From Norana najaformis (lineage: Eukaryota > Annelida > Clitellata > Crassiclitellata > Hormogastridae): a stretch of DNA of 64,000 nucleotides. Under the pieces are notes generated by a model. That model was not told the DNA's origin. It saw nothing but the letters and a program-made list of their open reading frames with translations, and did not search any database. Shown in pieces: positions 43,801-63,909 of the stretch. A program made the position numbers and the translations under genes. The stretch covers positions 2,727,034 through 2,791,033 of the forward strand of contig OZ029922.1 of the NCBI GenBank assembly GCA_964023275.1. The letters run 5' to 3'. Every line of letters starts with the position of its first letter. The first letter of the stretch is position 1.

Positions 43801-44574
43801 TGTAACTTTGGCATCGGATGGTACAGATCCATGACCCACTGCAAAGTAAGCAACAGCTGAAGAGATGCAGTTGATTTCTTGAGCACCCCGGTTACAAGAG
43901 TTTACTTATTAATAATAGATAATATATCTGTAGCTCAACACTTAATGCAGCACCTTTACATACTTCTGAAAAACACTGCAATAATGTTTGGCATTAAAGG
44001 GTTTTTGAAGCAGATCCATCATTGTAAAGGTATCAACCTCTGTACTTTCAAGATCTGCTGGACACAGAATGGAATGATAGCAGATTCCAATTTGCCTTTG
44101 TTTTTGATTAACTGTAACCACCATTACTTGCCTTGTACTAAAGGTAATGTAAAGGTTTACGTGCTTCAGTAGAAACTCCTTAGAAGCTGAGGTTGAAGGA
44201 TCATTTGGCCAAGGCACAGATGCAGCTATCCAACGATAGGTTGTCTTCATTAACCTCCCGTTTAAAACCTCCAGACTTAATGCTGGTAGTCATTTACTAA
44301 CCCTAAAGGTGGAGACTGCATTTCAAAATGTCATGACACCGAGTTGCATTGCAGTGGTAGCTTGCATTTTGAGTTTTTCTTTGACACTTCTCCCTTGTTT
44401 TGACATTATTTGATTTCGTGTTTTCTGAGTCATGTTGAATTTCACTTCATGAATTGCATCCTTTTCTTTGGCCTTGGTGATGTTGCACTATTATATTAAT
44501 AATATCATTTCTGTTTAAATGAAATTAAAATTTTAATTCTTATTTTAATTTTTTATATATAAAATATGCAATAA
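43801..44574. other. Probable 3' UTR / flank of the receptor gene
   Basis: No AATAAA is seen; ATTAAA occurs at about 44523. 43879-44172 is open in one frame but has no domain likeness. Confidence 0.4.
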
Positions 44575-44945
44575 TAATATGATTTACATAGCGCCATTGC
44601 ACGGTCAAGGATGAAAACTTGGTGCTGTGCTTGAATTAAAAAATCAACGACAGTCACATGAATTCTTAAAATGATGGGTTTTGAGCCATGACTTGAATTT
44701 GTCCACAAATGGTGCATACTTCACATGGTCAGGAAGGCTGTTCCACACAGTGGGTCCAGCCACATAGAAGGAACATGCACCAAACCTCGTGGAAGACTGC
44801 AGACATACAGTTGATTCCTCAATGAGGTTGTCTGCTACTCGACTGTAGAAGTCAGAAATACAGTCTGGGATAAGACCATTCAGTGCCTTGTCAGTAATTA
44901 GGCACAGTTTGAAGGCAGTTTGCTGAGGATCGTACAACCATGGTT
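44575..44945 (-). mobile_element. LINE 3' end fragment, best preserved
   Basis: A 97-residue minus frame reads KLCLITDKALNGLIPDCISD ... FYVAGPTVWNSLPDHVKYAP ... FKSWLKTHHF, the conserved end of CR1/L2-type reverse-transcriptase ORFs, with tail tacatagcgccattgcacgg. 5'-truncated, one frame intact. Confidence 0.75.
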
Positions 44946-46670
44946 GTGTACATGAGGTGGAAATGATGCCTTAACAAAACCTCTGGGGGGGTAAACAATT
45001 TTCAATATTATTTCTCTTTATTCCAGTATCTGATGGCTAATAATTAATATGTTTTTTGCATTTCTAGATTAAAGTGCCACAGCCGCGAACACAAGAGACA
45101 ACATCTACCGATGATATTAACAATCTCTTGAAAAAAAAACTAAGCTATTCTCGCCGACTGCTCAATTTAATATAATTTCTGGTCATATATATGAAGTTGC
45201 TCAAGTTGGAAGTCTGGAAAGTTGGAAGTTAATTTTCTCTGCTGCTGAACTCAGGATTCAACTTAATTCTCAGTGCAATAACTGCTGTCCATGTCTTAAA
45301 ATTAAGACTGATTTTAAATGAGCTTAGAGTTTCTTGGTTGAAGTTGGTTCTCTATCTGAACGATTTCACCGCTGTGTGAAAATTGGCAGTAAGAAGTGGA
45401 ATTAGATCTCAGTTCAGTTGAAATCAAAGTTCAGGAAGTAAGAATATGCTTTTCTGGAATTTGTTTAAATGATCCTTTAATTCTACTTTGATCGAGTTCT
45501 GATTTTTCCAGGTATCTTGATGGTTCTGCAGGCTTACTGTGGCATTTTTGTGGCAAAACGAACAATCGGAAACCACTGGTTTGACTTAATCATGTACACT
45601 GTTGAACTTTTTTCTTGTTGTGGACTTCATGATTATGAGTATTTCAGGTTTAAGACTTGATGAGATTTAAAGTTTGAGAAAGAGCCGTTAGTAGGATTCT
45701 AGTTAATATTGTTAGCTGGCTTATACTGAACAAAAACCTGCATTTGATGAATTGAGAGGCATGTATATAATTATAAAGCAGAAAAGAGTTTTTTATCTGG
45801 TTTTATTGTACAAATAGAATTTTTATTATTTTGTAAGAATTTTCCTCCAACTCTGTATGCCATTATCTGCAATTAAATTGAAGTTAGGCAAACATTATTT
45901 ATCAGCTTGCAATCCGGTATTTATATAGCACCGCTTAGCGCCAGATGTTTCATGCACATGCCTGTCTCATTTTGCTCTGGCGCCGTTGTAATAGGATTTG
46001 AAGCAGTTTTCTGGAACAATTACAGCAAAATGTTTTACATTTTCTGTCTCATGTGGAGGTGACTTGAGAATACGTGAATTTTGAACATTCATGCTTTTAT
46101 ATGCTTTGTAGTTACTCTTATTTTATATGTCTTTGCTGCTTCGGTGCGTAGTTTGAATGTGTTAAGGTATGGTGACTAGATGTTTTTGCTGACATTTTTT
46201 GTCATTTGGCCGTGATATTTCCATGCCTTGCAGTTATTATTATTAATAATTAAATCTGGCCACTGTTCTTTTGAGTGTATAAGGGTGCAGCCTTGCATAC
46301 ATGGGAAACATTTTATTTGGGACAAAAATGTAATTCCTCTGTATGATGATGATTTAATACTTAATATACTTAATATATTAATATACTTAATAATATATAT
46401 GTTAAATATACTTATTTAGTACTTAATCTTTGAACCAAGTTCATTAAAAACTGTTTTTATTAGAGCTATTATATTATATTGGTTTTAGCAGAGTTAAGAT
46501 GCGTTGTGTCTTTCACAGTATTAACGCTTATCTGTTGAGGTCTATTGTGCCTTTATTGTTAAACAAATTCACACACTCGCAGGGTTTAGCCAAATGTGTT
46601 GTCTTTAAGATCTGGACTATTTGGAATGTTCATTTAGTGCCTTCCTCGTTGCACAAAACCATGGAAATGT
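44946..46670. other. Intergenic, no gene seen
   Basis: A/T-rich. 45067-45174 is a splice-acceptor-led open stretch (acceptor ttctag) of 36 codons that could be an alternative last exon or chance. 45920-46000 has an imperfect inverted repeat around agcgccagatg / ctctggcgc. Otherwise nothing recognised. Confidence 0.45.
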
Positions 46671-46727
46671 TGCTACTTAAATGTCTGACTCCATGTACTG
46701 TATATGGAGCCAGACATTTAAGTAGCA
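46671..46727. other. 24-bp hairpin with 9-nt loop
   Basis: Left arm tgctacttaaatgtctgact-ccat and right arm atggagccagacatttaagt-agca pair over 24 positions with one mismatch. The loop is gtactgtat. It could be a small-RNA precursor, the middle of a fold-back element, or a cruciform. Confidence 0.85.
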
Positions 46728-48540
46728 GGTATGAAGGGAGGATCGGGAGCCATTTCGGCCGTGCTTCTTGCCTTAAACTCATGTGAGAGGGATATTGCCC
46801 CTGGATCTGCTAGTGTACTTCTGTGGCATGGAACTGAGATTTCGAGAACAGAGGGAGCTTTCTTTGAGATAAATAGAAGTGTATAAACGGTGTTGGCAAA
46901 TATTCCTAGATACGCAGTGTAGCCCAAAAGCACGGAACATCTGACAGTTGTACGTGTTTGCAGGTCGTCACATTTTATGTTTAGCTGTTGGCCTATATTA
47001 GGAAACAAGCCTGGATACGTAGGTTATGAATAGATGCAAAAACATAGCCAACTGACTGATTATTTTCAGTGATATTTGTTGGCATTTACTGTTATCTGTT
47101 GCTGTGACAAACTGTGCAAGTAGAGTTTGAAATTCCACTTAATTTATGATTATAGTTGATGGGTTGTGTGGTTTATACTTTGTTGATTTAAGTGATACGC
47201 TTGTGATATTTACAGCTGCATGCGATACCTTGTGTTATTAATACTACATTTGTACGTTTGATAAAATAAGGATAACTACTGTTGACAGTTGATTGATTTG
47301 ATTTTCTGTTTCCTTAGCATTGTGATTGCAATTGTAATTTCAATTGTAGCATATGTTTCCAGAATTATGATTGTAATTAGAATAATAAAATTGTTTATTA
47401 TGTGGACTGGTGTACGCCTTGATTGATGTCACGCATTTGGTCTGATTACTCGGTCTGTGAAATTTTTCCTATGAAATAATTTCGTAATGGTGGTCCGATT
47501 GGTCTAGCGTATATATTTTTGAGCCTTCCGTGATATAGTTACTGCGTTGTGGTCCTTCATACACTGTTGCCTTATGCCCTGATTCTTGGTTAGAAGTCTG
47601 AAGATCTAAGTTTGGTCATTTGTTTTGAATGTTAGATGGTTTGTTGTATGGTCAGGGATGTTGAATCTTGGGTCCATCTTTTAATAGTTCTTTGCTGTAA
47701 ATGTTCTGACGTTAACATGCATTCATACCTGCTGTAAAGATGTTTTGGACAGTTTCTACCAGTTGGAACAGTTTATATGAAAATGGTCTTAAACTGAGAA
47801 AGTGTGGTCTGTGAATTATATGCTTTTTCACTGGCAGGCTTAAGTTGTTTCTGTTTTACTTCTGGATCACGCTTTAAAGTCGCTTTATGTTCTTCGTGAA
47901 ATTAGTAATTCACGGTTGAACCATGAGATTGGAAGCCATGAATACCAGCCCACGTTGGGTGTTCCACCTCCAGCATATCTGGTAGCAGACCTCTCCACTG
48001 CAGAGCTGGGGCAAAATCATTTTCCATGAAGGCCTGACTTATGTTTTCCATGAGCTATTTGATTCTGACCGAACTTCTCCAGTGGGTGACAATTTTTGAT
48101 CATGGTTTCATGTGAAGCGTGCTTCGATTAATGCGTTTGTGCATTATGGTAGCGGCGCTTTTGAAGTCATTAAGAACAACCAGGGTTCAATTTGTTGGGG
48201 AACTTTGCTCCCACTGCTCAGGGATACCCATTTTCCCTGGCATTGCTTATTCTAGGAAAGCACAGGATCTTATCCATAGGTCATTAGCCTCGAGAATCTG
48301 GTGGCGCCTGCTAAGCCGGTAAAATCCCAAGAGTTTTGTCCGGCCTCAAACATGTCATTCTTACCCCTTCACAAATGAACAAACCTTTTGAAAGAACAAA
48401 AACTTATAATTTTGCCATTAATTTGTCATTTTTAAAAGTCTTCACTCAATTGAAAAAACCGGACACATTCAAAGACATCTCTTAAATTAATAAATGATAC
48501 TTACTTACATACATATGACATTAATAAATGCTACTCACTT
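46728..48540. other. Intergenic with a family C copy, no gene seen
   Basis: 48050-48180 is a family C tail in reverse (gaacttctccagtgggtgac, gcattatggtagcggcgctt). 47290-47400 has short attgtaatt-type repeats. No splice-supported coding segment found. Confidence 0.5.
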
Positions 48541-48544
48541 ACTT

Positions 48545-48815
48545 ACATACTTAACCTCGCGGTGAACTCGGCCTTGAGTGCACGCGACCTCGCGGTGCAC
48601 TCAGTGAACTCGGGGTGCACTCAATGACCCCGCACCAGTCGCTTGCCAAAAACGTCAATTTTGGCATGCACTCAGTAACCCCGGTTTGCACTCAGTGAAC
48701 CCGGTTTGCACTCAATGACCCCTGTTAATAACTGAAAACCATTGCTTGCCAGAAAAGTCAAATCTGGCAGCACTCAATAACCCCGGTTTGTACTCGATGA
48801 CCCCACCTGGGTGTA
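48545..48815 (+). repeat. G/C-rich tgcactca-nnn-accccgg repeats
   Basis: About eight imperfect units of tttgcactcagtgaacccgg / ggtgcactcaatgaccccg, interrupted twice by a cttgccaaaaacgtcaattt-type block. Base composition is unlike the surroundings. Confidence 0.75.
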
Positions 48816-49014
48816 ATTAACGGCCGCCCTTAACAACCCCCTTAATTGCTGTCTAGGGCCATTAATGACCTGACCTACCGGGAGGGGGGTGATGTCTAAA
48901 AATAGCTAGTGCCGATGACCCGTATATACATACACATATACATACATACCTGGGGTATATATAAATATACATGCGTGTTCTTGTGATCTGTATGAGTGTA
49001 AGAAGAGTTGTATG

Positions 49015-49145
49015 TAGGTTCGTGTCGTTTGAGCAAAAGCGGTGGAAGGAGTACACGCACACACAGAATTCCCAGGTTCTTCCAGGGTTCCATGTAGGGC
49101 CTTGTACTACTTCCACCGCTTTTCTTCATACGACACGAACATACA
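49015..49145. repeat. Imperfect inverted repeat, about 32-bp arms
   Basis: gttcgtgtcgtttgagcaaa-agcggtggaag at about 49019-49050 faces cttccaccgcttttcttcat-acgacacgaac at about 49110-49140. About 28 of 32 positions pair around a 60-nt centre that itself has cccaggttcttccagggtt. Confidence 0.75.
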
Positions 49146-49278
49146 GCGTCCTTTTCTCGACCTCGGTTGTGTTATGGGGCCATGTAAATTGTCCTATTAT
49201 TATACATACACTATGGAGGGATGTAAGTGCGTGTGGCTGTGGTCTATAAGCGCGTATGAGGTGGATCGCAATCGATCA

Positions 49279-49510
49279 TAATCTCAAGATTTCTACAGCG
49301 CCCAACGAAAGCTTAGTCGCGGGAATCAGCTTATTCACAGGCGCTCAGTCAAAACAAAATCGATAGGTAAACGGGTTCGGTTCCAGGTCAAGATCCAGGA
49401 GTCAGGCAGGCAGACACGTCGATGGATGGTGTTTGAAATTGGAGAGAGAGAAGGGGAAAAGGAAGGATAAGATGTTTGGAAATGTAATGTCTTCAGTTTA
49501 GAATGAAAGA
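49279..49510 (-). repeat. Family B retroelement
   Basis: ctcaagatttctacagcgcc, caaaacaaaatcgataggta, aagatccaggagtcaggcag. A 182-codon frame that starts here (49503-50051) runs through repeat sequence only. Confidence 0.6.
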
Positions 49511-50245
49511 CGAGCGCAGAAACTGGAGAAGTGTCCGATGTATCGCTGTGTTGTGGTTTCAATGGAGAACAGATGCATGTAGGTCTGTAAGAGCGTGTGA
49601 GGTCGATGTAGGCCAATGTTCGTGTCGTTGCAGTCCGAGTGCGTGGAAGCGGCGAGTTGTTGATATCTGCGTTGATAGGAAGAAGGATGGGCGCCGACTG
49701 AGCCTTGGTCTAAGACACAGCAGAGGGAAGGAGAGCGAGGGAGGCGGTCGCTGCTTTTCAGGCCCGTTATTATTAGGTATGCAAGTGAACATTTATATAG
49801 CGCCTTTCCATGACGTCACTGGGACATTGAGACGAACAGGTGTGTCGCAAGATAAGTTCGCACTCAAACGTCCAGGCTTTACGAGCGGAGCTCCACCTTA
49901 TATATATCTATACACACTAAAACGATGTTTATGTATTCCAGGCTATATGTCGGTAAGCTTCATAAACTGGGCCTATGCGCAGGCGAGGAAGGGAGAGAAA
50001 GAAGGGCAGACGGCAGAGGGAAGGGAGAAGTTGTTTCAGAGGCATAACTGACTTCTGGGTCCTGAACTTTGTCCTATAAACAGTTGTTCTCACAATGTAC
50101 CCTCCATTATTAGTTATCCGGCACCTTTCCATCTCATGTGGCCAAAAATGCTACAATGCACCATTGGTTAACATTTAAAAACTGCCCTCATTCACTAAAA
50201 GTGGTTTTCTAAGCAGGTGATCATAAGTGGGGCTATATGAATGGA

Positions 50246-50650
50246 GCATAACATTACACTACAGAGCCTAATCTGCATAACATTACACAATGTAAAGAAA
50301 TTCACATTACACAGGAAAAATCTTCATAACATTACACTATGTAAAGAAATATATTACACTGGGAAAAGCTGCATAACATTACATAATGTAAAGAAATTCA
50401 CATTACATATGGCAAATCTGCATAACATTACACAACATAAAGAAATTCACATTACATAGGAAAAATCTTAATAACATTACACAACGTAAAAAACCTCACA
50501 TTACATATGGCAAATCTGCATAACATTACACAACATAAAGAAATTCACATTACATAGGAAAAATCTGCATAACATTACACAATGTAAAGAAATTCACATT
50601 ACATACACAACATAAAGAAATTCACATTACCCAAGGAAAGCCTGCGTAAC
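50246..50650 (+). repeat. About 48-bp minisatellite, about eight copies
   Basis: Unit tgcataacattacacaatgt followed by aaagaaattcacattacata and ggaaaaatc. Copies vary by a few bases; some are shortened. Confidence 0.93.
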
Positions 50651-51252
50651 ATTTCCTTACAGAAAATCTGTTGCTGAACTACTGCTTTCATGATTTGCTT
50701 TCAACCACACGACCCTACATGTGCTCTATTCGCATTCAAGGCATTGGGTCATGTGTCAGAATGAAAAACTGGGGCTACATAAACCTCTGCTTAAAACACG
50801 AAAACCTGAGACTTCATAAATAAAAGCTGAATCCATGAACAATTTTTTTCTCATTTGAGTAATTCAAATTTCAACCACACATCACATCTCAGCATCAACA
50901 CCGTAACAAAACAACACGTAGTAAAATCAACAAGGAAAGCAAAGTCATCATTCTCAGTCCTAACAATCACTTCAGTGACCATCTGGTCCCCCTAATTTAC
51001 TTAAAATCTTCCAATAACAAGGTTTTGGTTAGATATACAACTACAGCCCAATTCAACATCGATTTCGGATTTTCGTTGATAATAACGTTAGGCCGTTGAA
51101 ACAACGACAGCCTACGTTTTGCCCAAATGAAAAATAACTACAACTTCAAAAGTACAGATCTACATCTAAAGCACCAGGAAGTAAAGCAAAACAAAAATTC
51201 GCTGCATTAAACAAACATCAGGATGCGATTTATAGAAAGATTTCACATACAC

Positions 51253-51574
51253 CAGCGGTTCTCAAAGTATGGTCTGGGACCCAAGGGTCCCTGAGACCAT
51301 TTCAGGGGATCCACAAGGTCTAAACTATTTTCATAATAATACTAGTTTTCTGTTTATAAAATAATGACTTTTCATTAAAATGTTATTTATGTCAACACGT
51401 AACAGGTTTATTATCATTATTTTGTTACGAATTAATACATTAATTTCTCAGTTTTCATTTCTAATAATGGTAAATATCAGTAGATATAACTCACATAAAC
51501 AAAAGCTCTTTGGGGCCCTCAGTAATTTTTAAGAGTGTAAAGGGGTCCGGAAACCAAAACTTTGAGAACCGCTG
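51253..51574. mobile_element. hAT-type MITE with 8-bp target duplication
   Basis: 322 bp with inverted ends CAGCGGTTCTCAAAG and CTTTGAGAACCGCTG, flanked by acatacac at 51245-51252 and gcatacac at 51575-51582 (7 of 8 equal). CAGnGGTTCTCAA ends and 8-bp duplications are typical of hAT elements. No coding capacity. Confidence 0.85.
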
Positions 51575-51701
51575 GCATACACTACATTCCTGCCCACTGA
51601 TCTTCAACCCATTGGCTCAGACCACATCATATGATACATTCTCCCCATACATTCGCTCCAACCCACAATTCTTTCCCTTCACTGCTGCCAAACTAATTTT
51701 A

Positions 51702-51850
51702 ATGACTTCTAGTGCAACATTATCATAAGTGCACAAGGCATCAATCGATGGCAGCTTCACGAGAAATCGTAGTCAAATATTATAACATGTTGCAGAAGTC
51801 CAGTCAAAATCCAACAAGCAAGATGAAACAGACGAGTCTTAAACTTTAAA
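51702..51850 (-). repeat. Family C retroelement tail
   Basis: aatgacttctagtgcaacat, aaggcatcaatcgatggcag, gttgcagaagtccagtcaaa. Confidence 0.55.
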
Positions 51851-52197
51851 CCCTAATGACTCCCAGTTAAAATATGTTTTCCAATACACACTGCTCCTGT
51901 CCATCTATGTATGTGGTCTTTCTCTCCCCGCTGCCGCCAACTTCAAACCGCACCCTGACTAATAATGCCGAGTACCACGTCCATCTTCAGCCCCTTCCAT
52001 TAGAAGATGACGGTTCAAACACTGGATCAGAAGTTAATCTCTGTCCGTGTGCTATGCCACTCACACATTTACAAACTTTAGTTATCAGTAATACTTTCAA
52101 CAGTATTTTTTAAAGTCAAGAATACAGTAATCCTGATTCAATGCCCTTTAGATTTGACCACGGCTGCTCCTAACCGTGGTCACAAAACCACTAAATT

Positions 52198-52316
52198 ATC
52201 ATCATCATCATTATTTCTGCATTTATTAACCACCATTATCTAATGATTAAGCATCATTCGATGGCATTGAGCAATAGTGAGTGAAGGACTTGCTTAAGGT
52301 CCCTACACATAAACTG
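52198..52316 (-). mobile_element. tRNA-derived SINE, truncated
   Basis: Tail and core present (ctgcatttattaaccaccat, gacttgcttaaggtccctac), tRNA-like head missing. Its core has the TTAA form that was hit by piggyBac at 11557. Confidence 0.7.
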
Positions 52317-54291
52317 TCGCAGTTACTGCGCCGGGTATTTAATTAATGTTACTAATCTCCAAACCACTGTTTAAAAATCGATCTATCTGACGTCTTTTCC
52401 ACATTGCCAATCATCTGTAGAGACACTACTGCAAAAGCCTTGCACTGTAATGCTGTTTCCGTCTTCAAACTGCCACAACCAATGCACTGAAGTAAGTAAG
52501 CAAACGAATTTTTATCATACTTTCCAGATCAAAACAGGTCAACTCAATCTGCAGCACATAAGTGATTCATTAAGTCCAAGAGAAATCAAGACAACGGCCA
52601 AAGAACCAACCAGGGAGATATTAACACCAAATCCAAGTTCATTTCTTATACATAGACCCTTCTTATAACACCCTTCATTATGACATAAACGCTGGTATAA
52701 CGCAATTAGGTACACGGACCCCAAATTTAGCTCAGCTTTAGAAAACGACCTTACCATAACAAAACCTTGCTATACAGCAGTCCTTGACAACGCTCCAAAA
52801 ACATCATTAAAAGAAGGTTCTAGTGTATTACTAACAACCTGCATAGCACCAGCGTCCTGTGCACAAGGCGTTATCCAATAGCACGATTTTTCATTTTAGT
52901 CGGCCTAAAACAAGAGCCAAAGCCGTAGAAAACTTAAAACAAATGACTAAAAATTAACAAATGAAACAATAACAAGGTAATTTATAAAGCGTTAGTCCTG
53001 CTCACCGCATCCTTCACCCAACCTTTCAACAGCTCGGTCATCACTGTATATATACGCATGTATATACACACGAATATATGTATATATATAGCCAATAACA
53101 TAAATCTCTTCAGTATCTCTCAAAAGCACACTTCCATCAGCATTACATAATGTAAGTTATCGATATATTTTGAGTAACGTAGTCATTAGAGTAAAGAGAA
53201 AATTCATTGATCTCTGCTGAAATTCATTACAAGCGAATTGCAGTCAACAGCAGTTTGCCTCGTGTCCCCCCAGCAGCTCATATGACATTTACATGGACTG
53301 GTTTAATTAACGAACCCTTCGTATCCATGAACACTAAGTTACGCACATTTACCCTGAAATTTGCAAACTGTCCAGTCTCAAAGGCCATTCAGTGTTGCCT
53401 GCCACCAGACAGTTTTGTTTGATTACTTCAGAAGGCCACAGTAATGTTGGGCATTGGGCTACTATACTACACATTTGGTTTACAAGCATTTAGGCTACAT
53501 CAGTGTCTGCCGTTCTAGACAATACTTTTCAACAATACTTTATTAAGAACTTCCTTGGATCACATTTCAGGCTTACGTGCCATAAATGCGACACAAATAA
53601 CTAGCATTCGTAACAAGTTACGCTCGGCCAAAAAATCTCTGTGAATGTCCAACACTCGCTCCGAGTATCTTTGCAAATTAATCCACCAAATAAAACAAAG
53701 CAGATCAATGTACCATGAACCCTACGTGGCACAACTTCTTCCTGTCCAGGGCCTCTTTCTCTGCACTTGTTCAGCACAAGTCAACCATCCATGTCCTTCC
53801 ATATCCCTTCCTGCTGCTCCGGTCCAGGTGATTCTGGGTCTACCACATGGGCTCTCCAAGTCCTTAGAGGCTTCATTCACTTCAGACCTTATTCCTTGAA
53901 TTGATACTCTGATCTCTCTTCCCCCCCATCCTACGGTCCTCAGGCAGATCTTGTACAACACAGCCATACAACCACACTTTGGTTTCTCAAAAAGCCTAAG
54001 AAATCTTTCAATCGGACAACTTCAGTGATATGTGGGCAACACGGACTGTATTCAAACCTAGCAAACTCACTAATATTATAAAAAACAGGAAACTTGCACA
54101 CGGAAACACGGGTGGGTGTCTGAAGCTACGTCATGCATGGGTTGACAAAAGTGGAGAACAGATATCATCATCAACACGCTTAGCAGTCTTCCATTTGACA
54201 AGTAAAACTGCTAATCAATTAGTAGCACGTTGTTAGTAGCAAATTCTGTTAGCAATTAAACTTTAATTTACTGCACAGCCAAAGCCCATCA
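52317..54291. other. Intergenic / MEF2 3' flank, no gene seen
   Basis: Short tata microsatellite at about 53045-53095 and LINE-like debris at 52840-52930. On the minus strand an AATAAAG occurs at about 53537-53545, a possible MEF2 poly(A) signal some 750 nt past the stop. Confidence 0.4.
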
Positions 54292-62198
<7,907 letters not shown>

Positions 62199-62371
62199 CT
62201 AAGATGGAAAGATGAAATCTGAAGCTTTTGTTTTAATCTACATATGTGTCGTGGTGCGAGTCAAGTGGACGGTCAAGGCCAGGGATTCAAAAGTCTGCCA
62301 GGACAGAGATATATTTCTAGTTTGGTCTGTTTCGTTGGCGGTGGTGAAGACACTTGACTCTGTTGCATTTT

Positions 62372-62550
62372 TCTGATTATTTCCGCATTTTTCAAGCGCA
62401 TCTATCCAGTGACTACACATCAGCTGATGGCGCTGAGCAGTTGTTAGTAAAGGACTTGCTCAAGGTCCCTACACAGAAAACATCTGAGGGGAGACTCGAA
62501 CCTGCACTCTCCACGTCACAAGCAGAGCGCTCTATCCAACTGGCAACTTC
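62372..62550 (-). mobile_element. tRNA-derived SINE copy
   Basis: tccgcatttttcaagcgcat, core gacttgctcaaggtccctac, head with B box gactcgaacctgc. In MEF2 intron 1. Confidence 0.75.
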
Positions 62551-62599
62551 ATAAGCTTTGGGCTCTTGGCGCTGTGTGTTCTGTCGATTCTTTAAAGTC

Positions 62600-62785
62600 A
62601 TTCAAGTCCAACTTTAAGACTAATCTGTTTCCACCTACTTACCAACTGAGACCAGACTTCTGGTTTCCCTCACGCGTCAGATTTTGACCAGGGTTCTCCA
62701 ACGAATTATGATTTTTCAACTATGATTTCACCTGAATCTAAATTGTGCATCATAATGGCACTGTAAAAGTCACTAGATTATATAT
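62600..62785 (+). repeat. Family C retroelement tail (reverse orientation)
   Basis: aagactaatctgtttccacc, cttctggtttccctcacgcg, catcataatggcactgtaaa. A related start appears at 63700-63760 (cttaagacccatctgtttca). Confidence 0.55.
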
Positions 62786-63261
62786 ACAAGTTTAACAGTT
62801 AACCCAGCAGTTTGGGGTTCAAATGTCTGCTTGTCACAGAAAGTTATTTCAAGTATTGTCGTATGCCTACCTGCTTATTCCTTTCATCCGTTATCTTCAG
62901 AATCTTGATCTTTTTCCTTCCCATTTTTCAAGTAACGGTGGAAGACAACAAACGACTTGTGCAACTTCCTGATGTTTTCGTTAGGAAGTCTAGCTAACAT
63001 AACAAATAAAAGCTTTTATCAGCACTCGTAACTTAGCAGTTGCGGAAATGGATAACATGGATACTACATTAACCGCCTAAAGCCACATCATTTCACATGC
63101 AGACCTTCCAACATAGCCCCCTTGGAGAATTTCAACTATAAAATACTCGAGTACTCGAACATGTTCCTTAACTTAGCATTTGTGTCTTGCCAGAACCGGT
63201 GAAGCAGTTGGTGCTAGGCTGCACATGCTAGCCTAACATCATTTAGTGTAGCACAGATCAG

Positions 63262-63550
63262 TGGTTCTCAAACTTTTATGACTGTGGCACACTTGGCAAT
63301 GCAAATTTCTGTCACAGCATACTTGTGTTCTTAATGCTGGACCTTCGTGTAATTAACTGCAAATTTATAGTATCTTACAGTATACACTCCACTGACTATA
63401 TTCAGATTCTATTAAAATATATCTAATGTTACAAATTATTAGGCTGGTGAAAGTTTTTATACAAATATAATTGTATAAATAGGCAAATGTGCATTGTAAT
63501 TTAGATAAAAATATTTTTACTATCAAAATTTGGCAGCACAGCTGGCTCTC
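63262..63550 (+). mobile_element. hAT-type end, partial
   Basis: cagtggttctcaaactttta at 63262 is a typical hAT-like inverted end; I cannot find the matching right end, so the element is truncated or decayed. Confidence 0.4.
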
Positions 63551-63554
63551 TCAA

Positions 63555-63685
63555 TTTCCTATACTGAAAATTACACCAACCATTTCTTATACTGAAAGTT
63601 ACACCAGCCACTTCTTACACTGAAAGTTATACGAATCATTTCTCATATTGAAAATTACACCAACCATTTCTTACATTAAAACTTT
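63555..63685 (+). repeat. About 30-bp tandem repeat, five copies
   Basis: Variants of tatactgaaagttacaccaaccatttct in pieces of about 30 bp. Confidence 0.85.
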
Positions 63686-63909
63686 CATGTTACTGTCATT
63701 CTGGTCTAAACTTAAGACCCATCTGTTTCAGTTGCTTATCCACTACAGCCTGACTTCTGGTTCCAACAGTGTCAAGGTCCTATCATTTATAAGACAATCC
63801 GTGCCACCACAACAGATGGAATTACATCTCAAGCATTACATTTTCACAGCACAGACAGCCTAGGCTGATAGCTGCTTCATATTTAATCTTCTGAGTACTG
63901 CAGATGCTA

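Noticed and set aside
43381-43839. 152-codon minus-strand frame opposite the 45-bp repeats
   Set aside because: Repeat periodicity keeps all frames open; the plus strand joins to supported exons and has the splice acceptor.
49503-50051. 182-codon open frame on the plus strand
   Set aside because: It runs through family B retroelement sequence and a tail-like atatagcgcctttccatgac block, shows no domain, and has basic low-complexity composition. Chance opening in repeats is the better explanation.
50246-50650. CRISPR-like array
   Set aside because: Units are head-to-tail variants without unique spacers, in an animal genome; it is a minisatellite.
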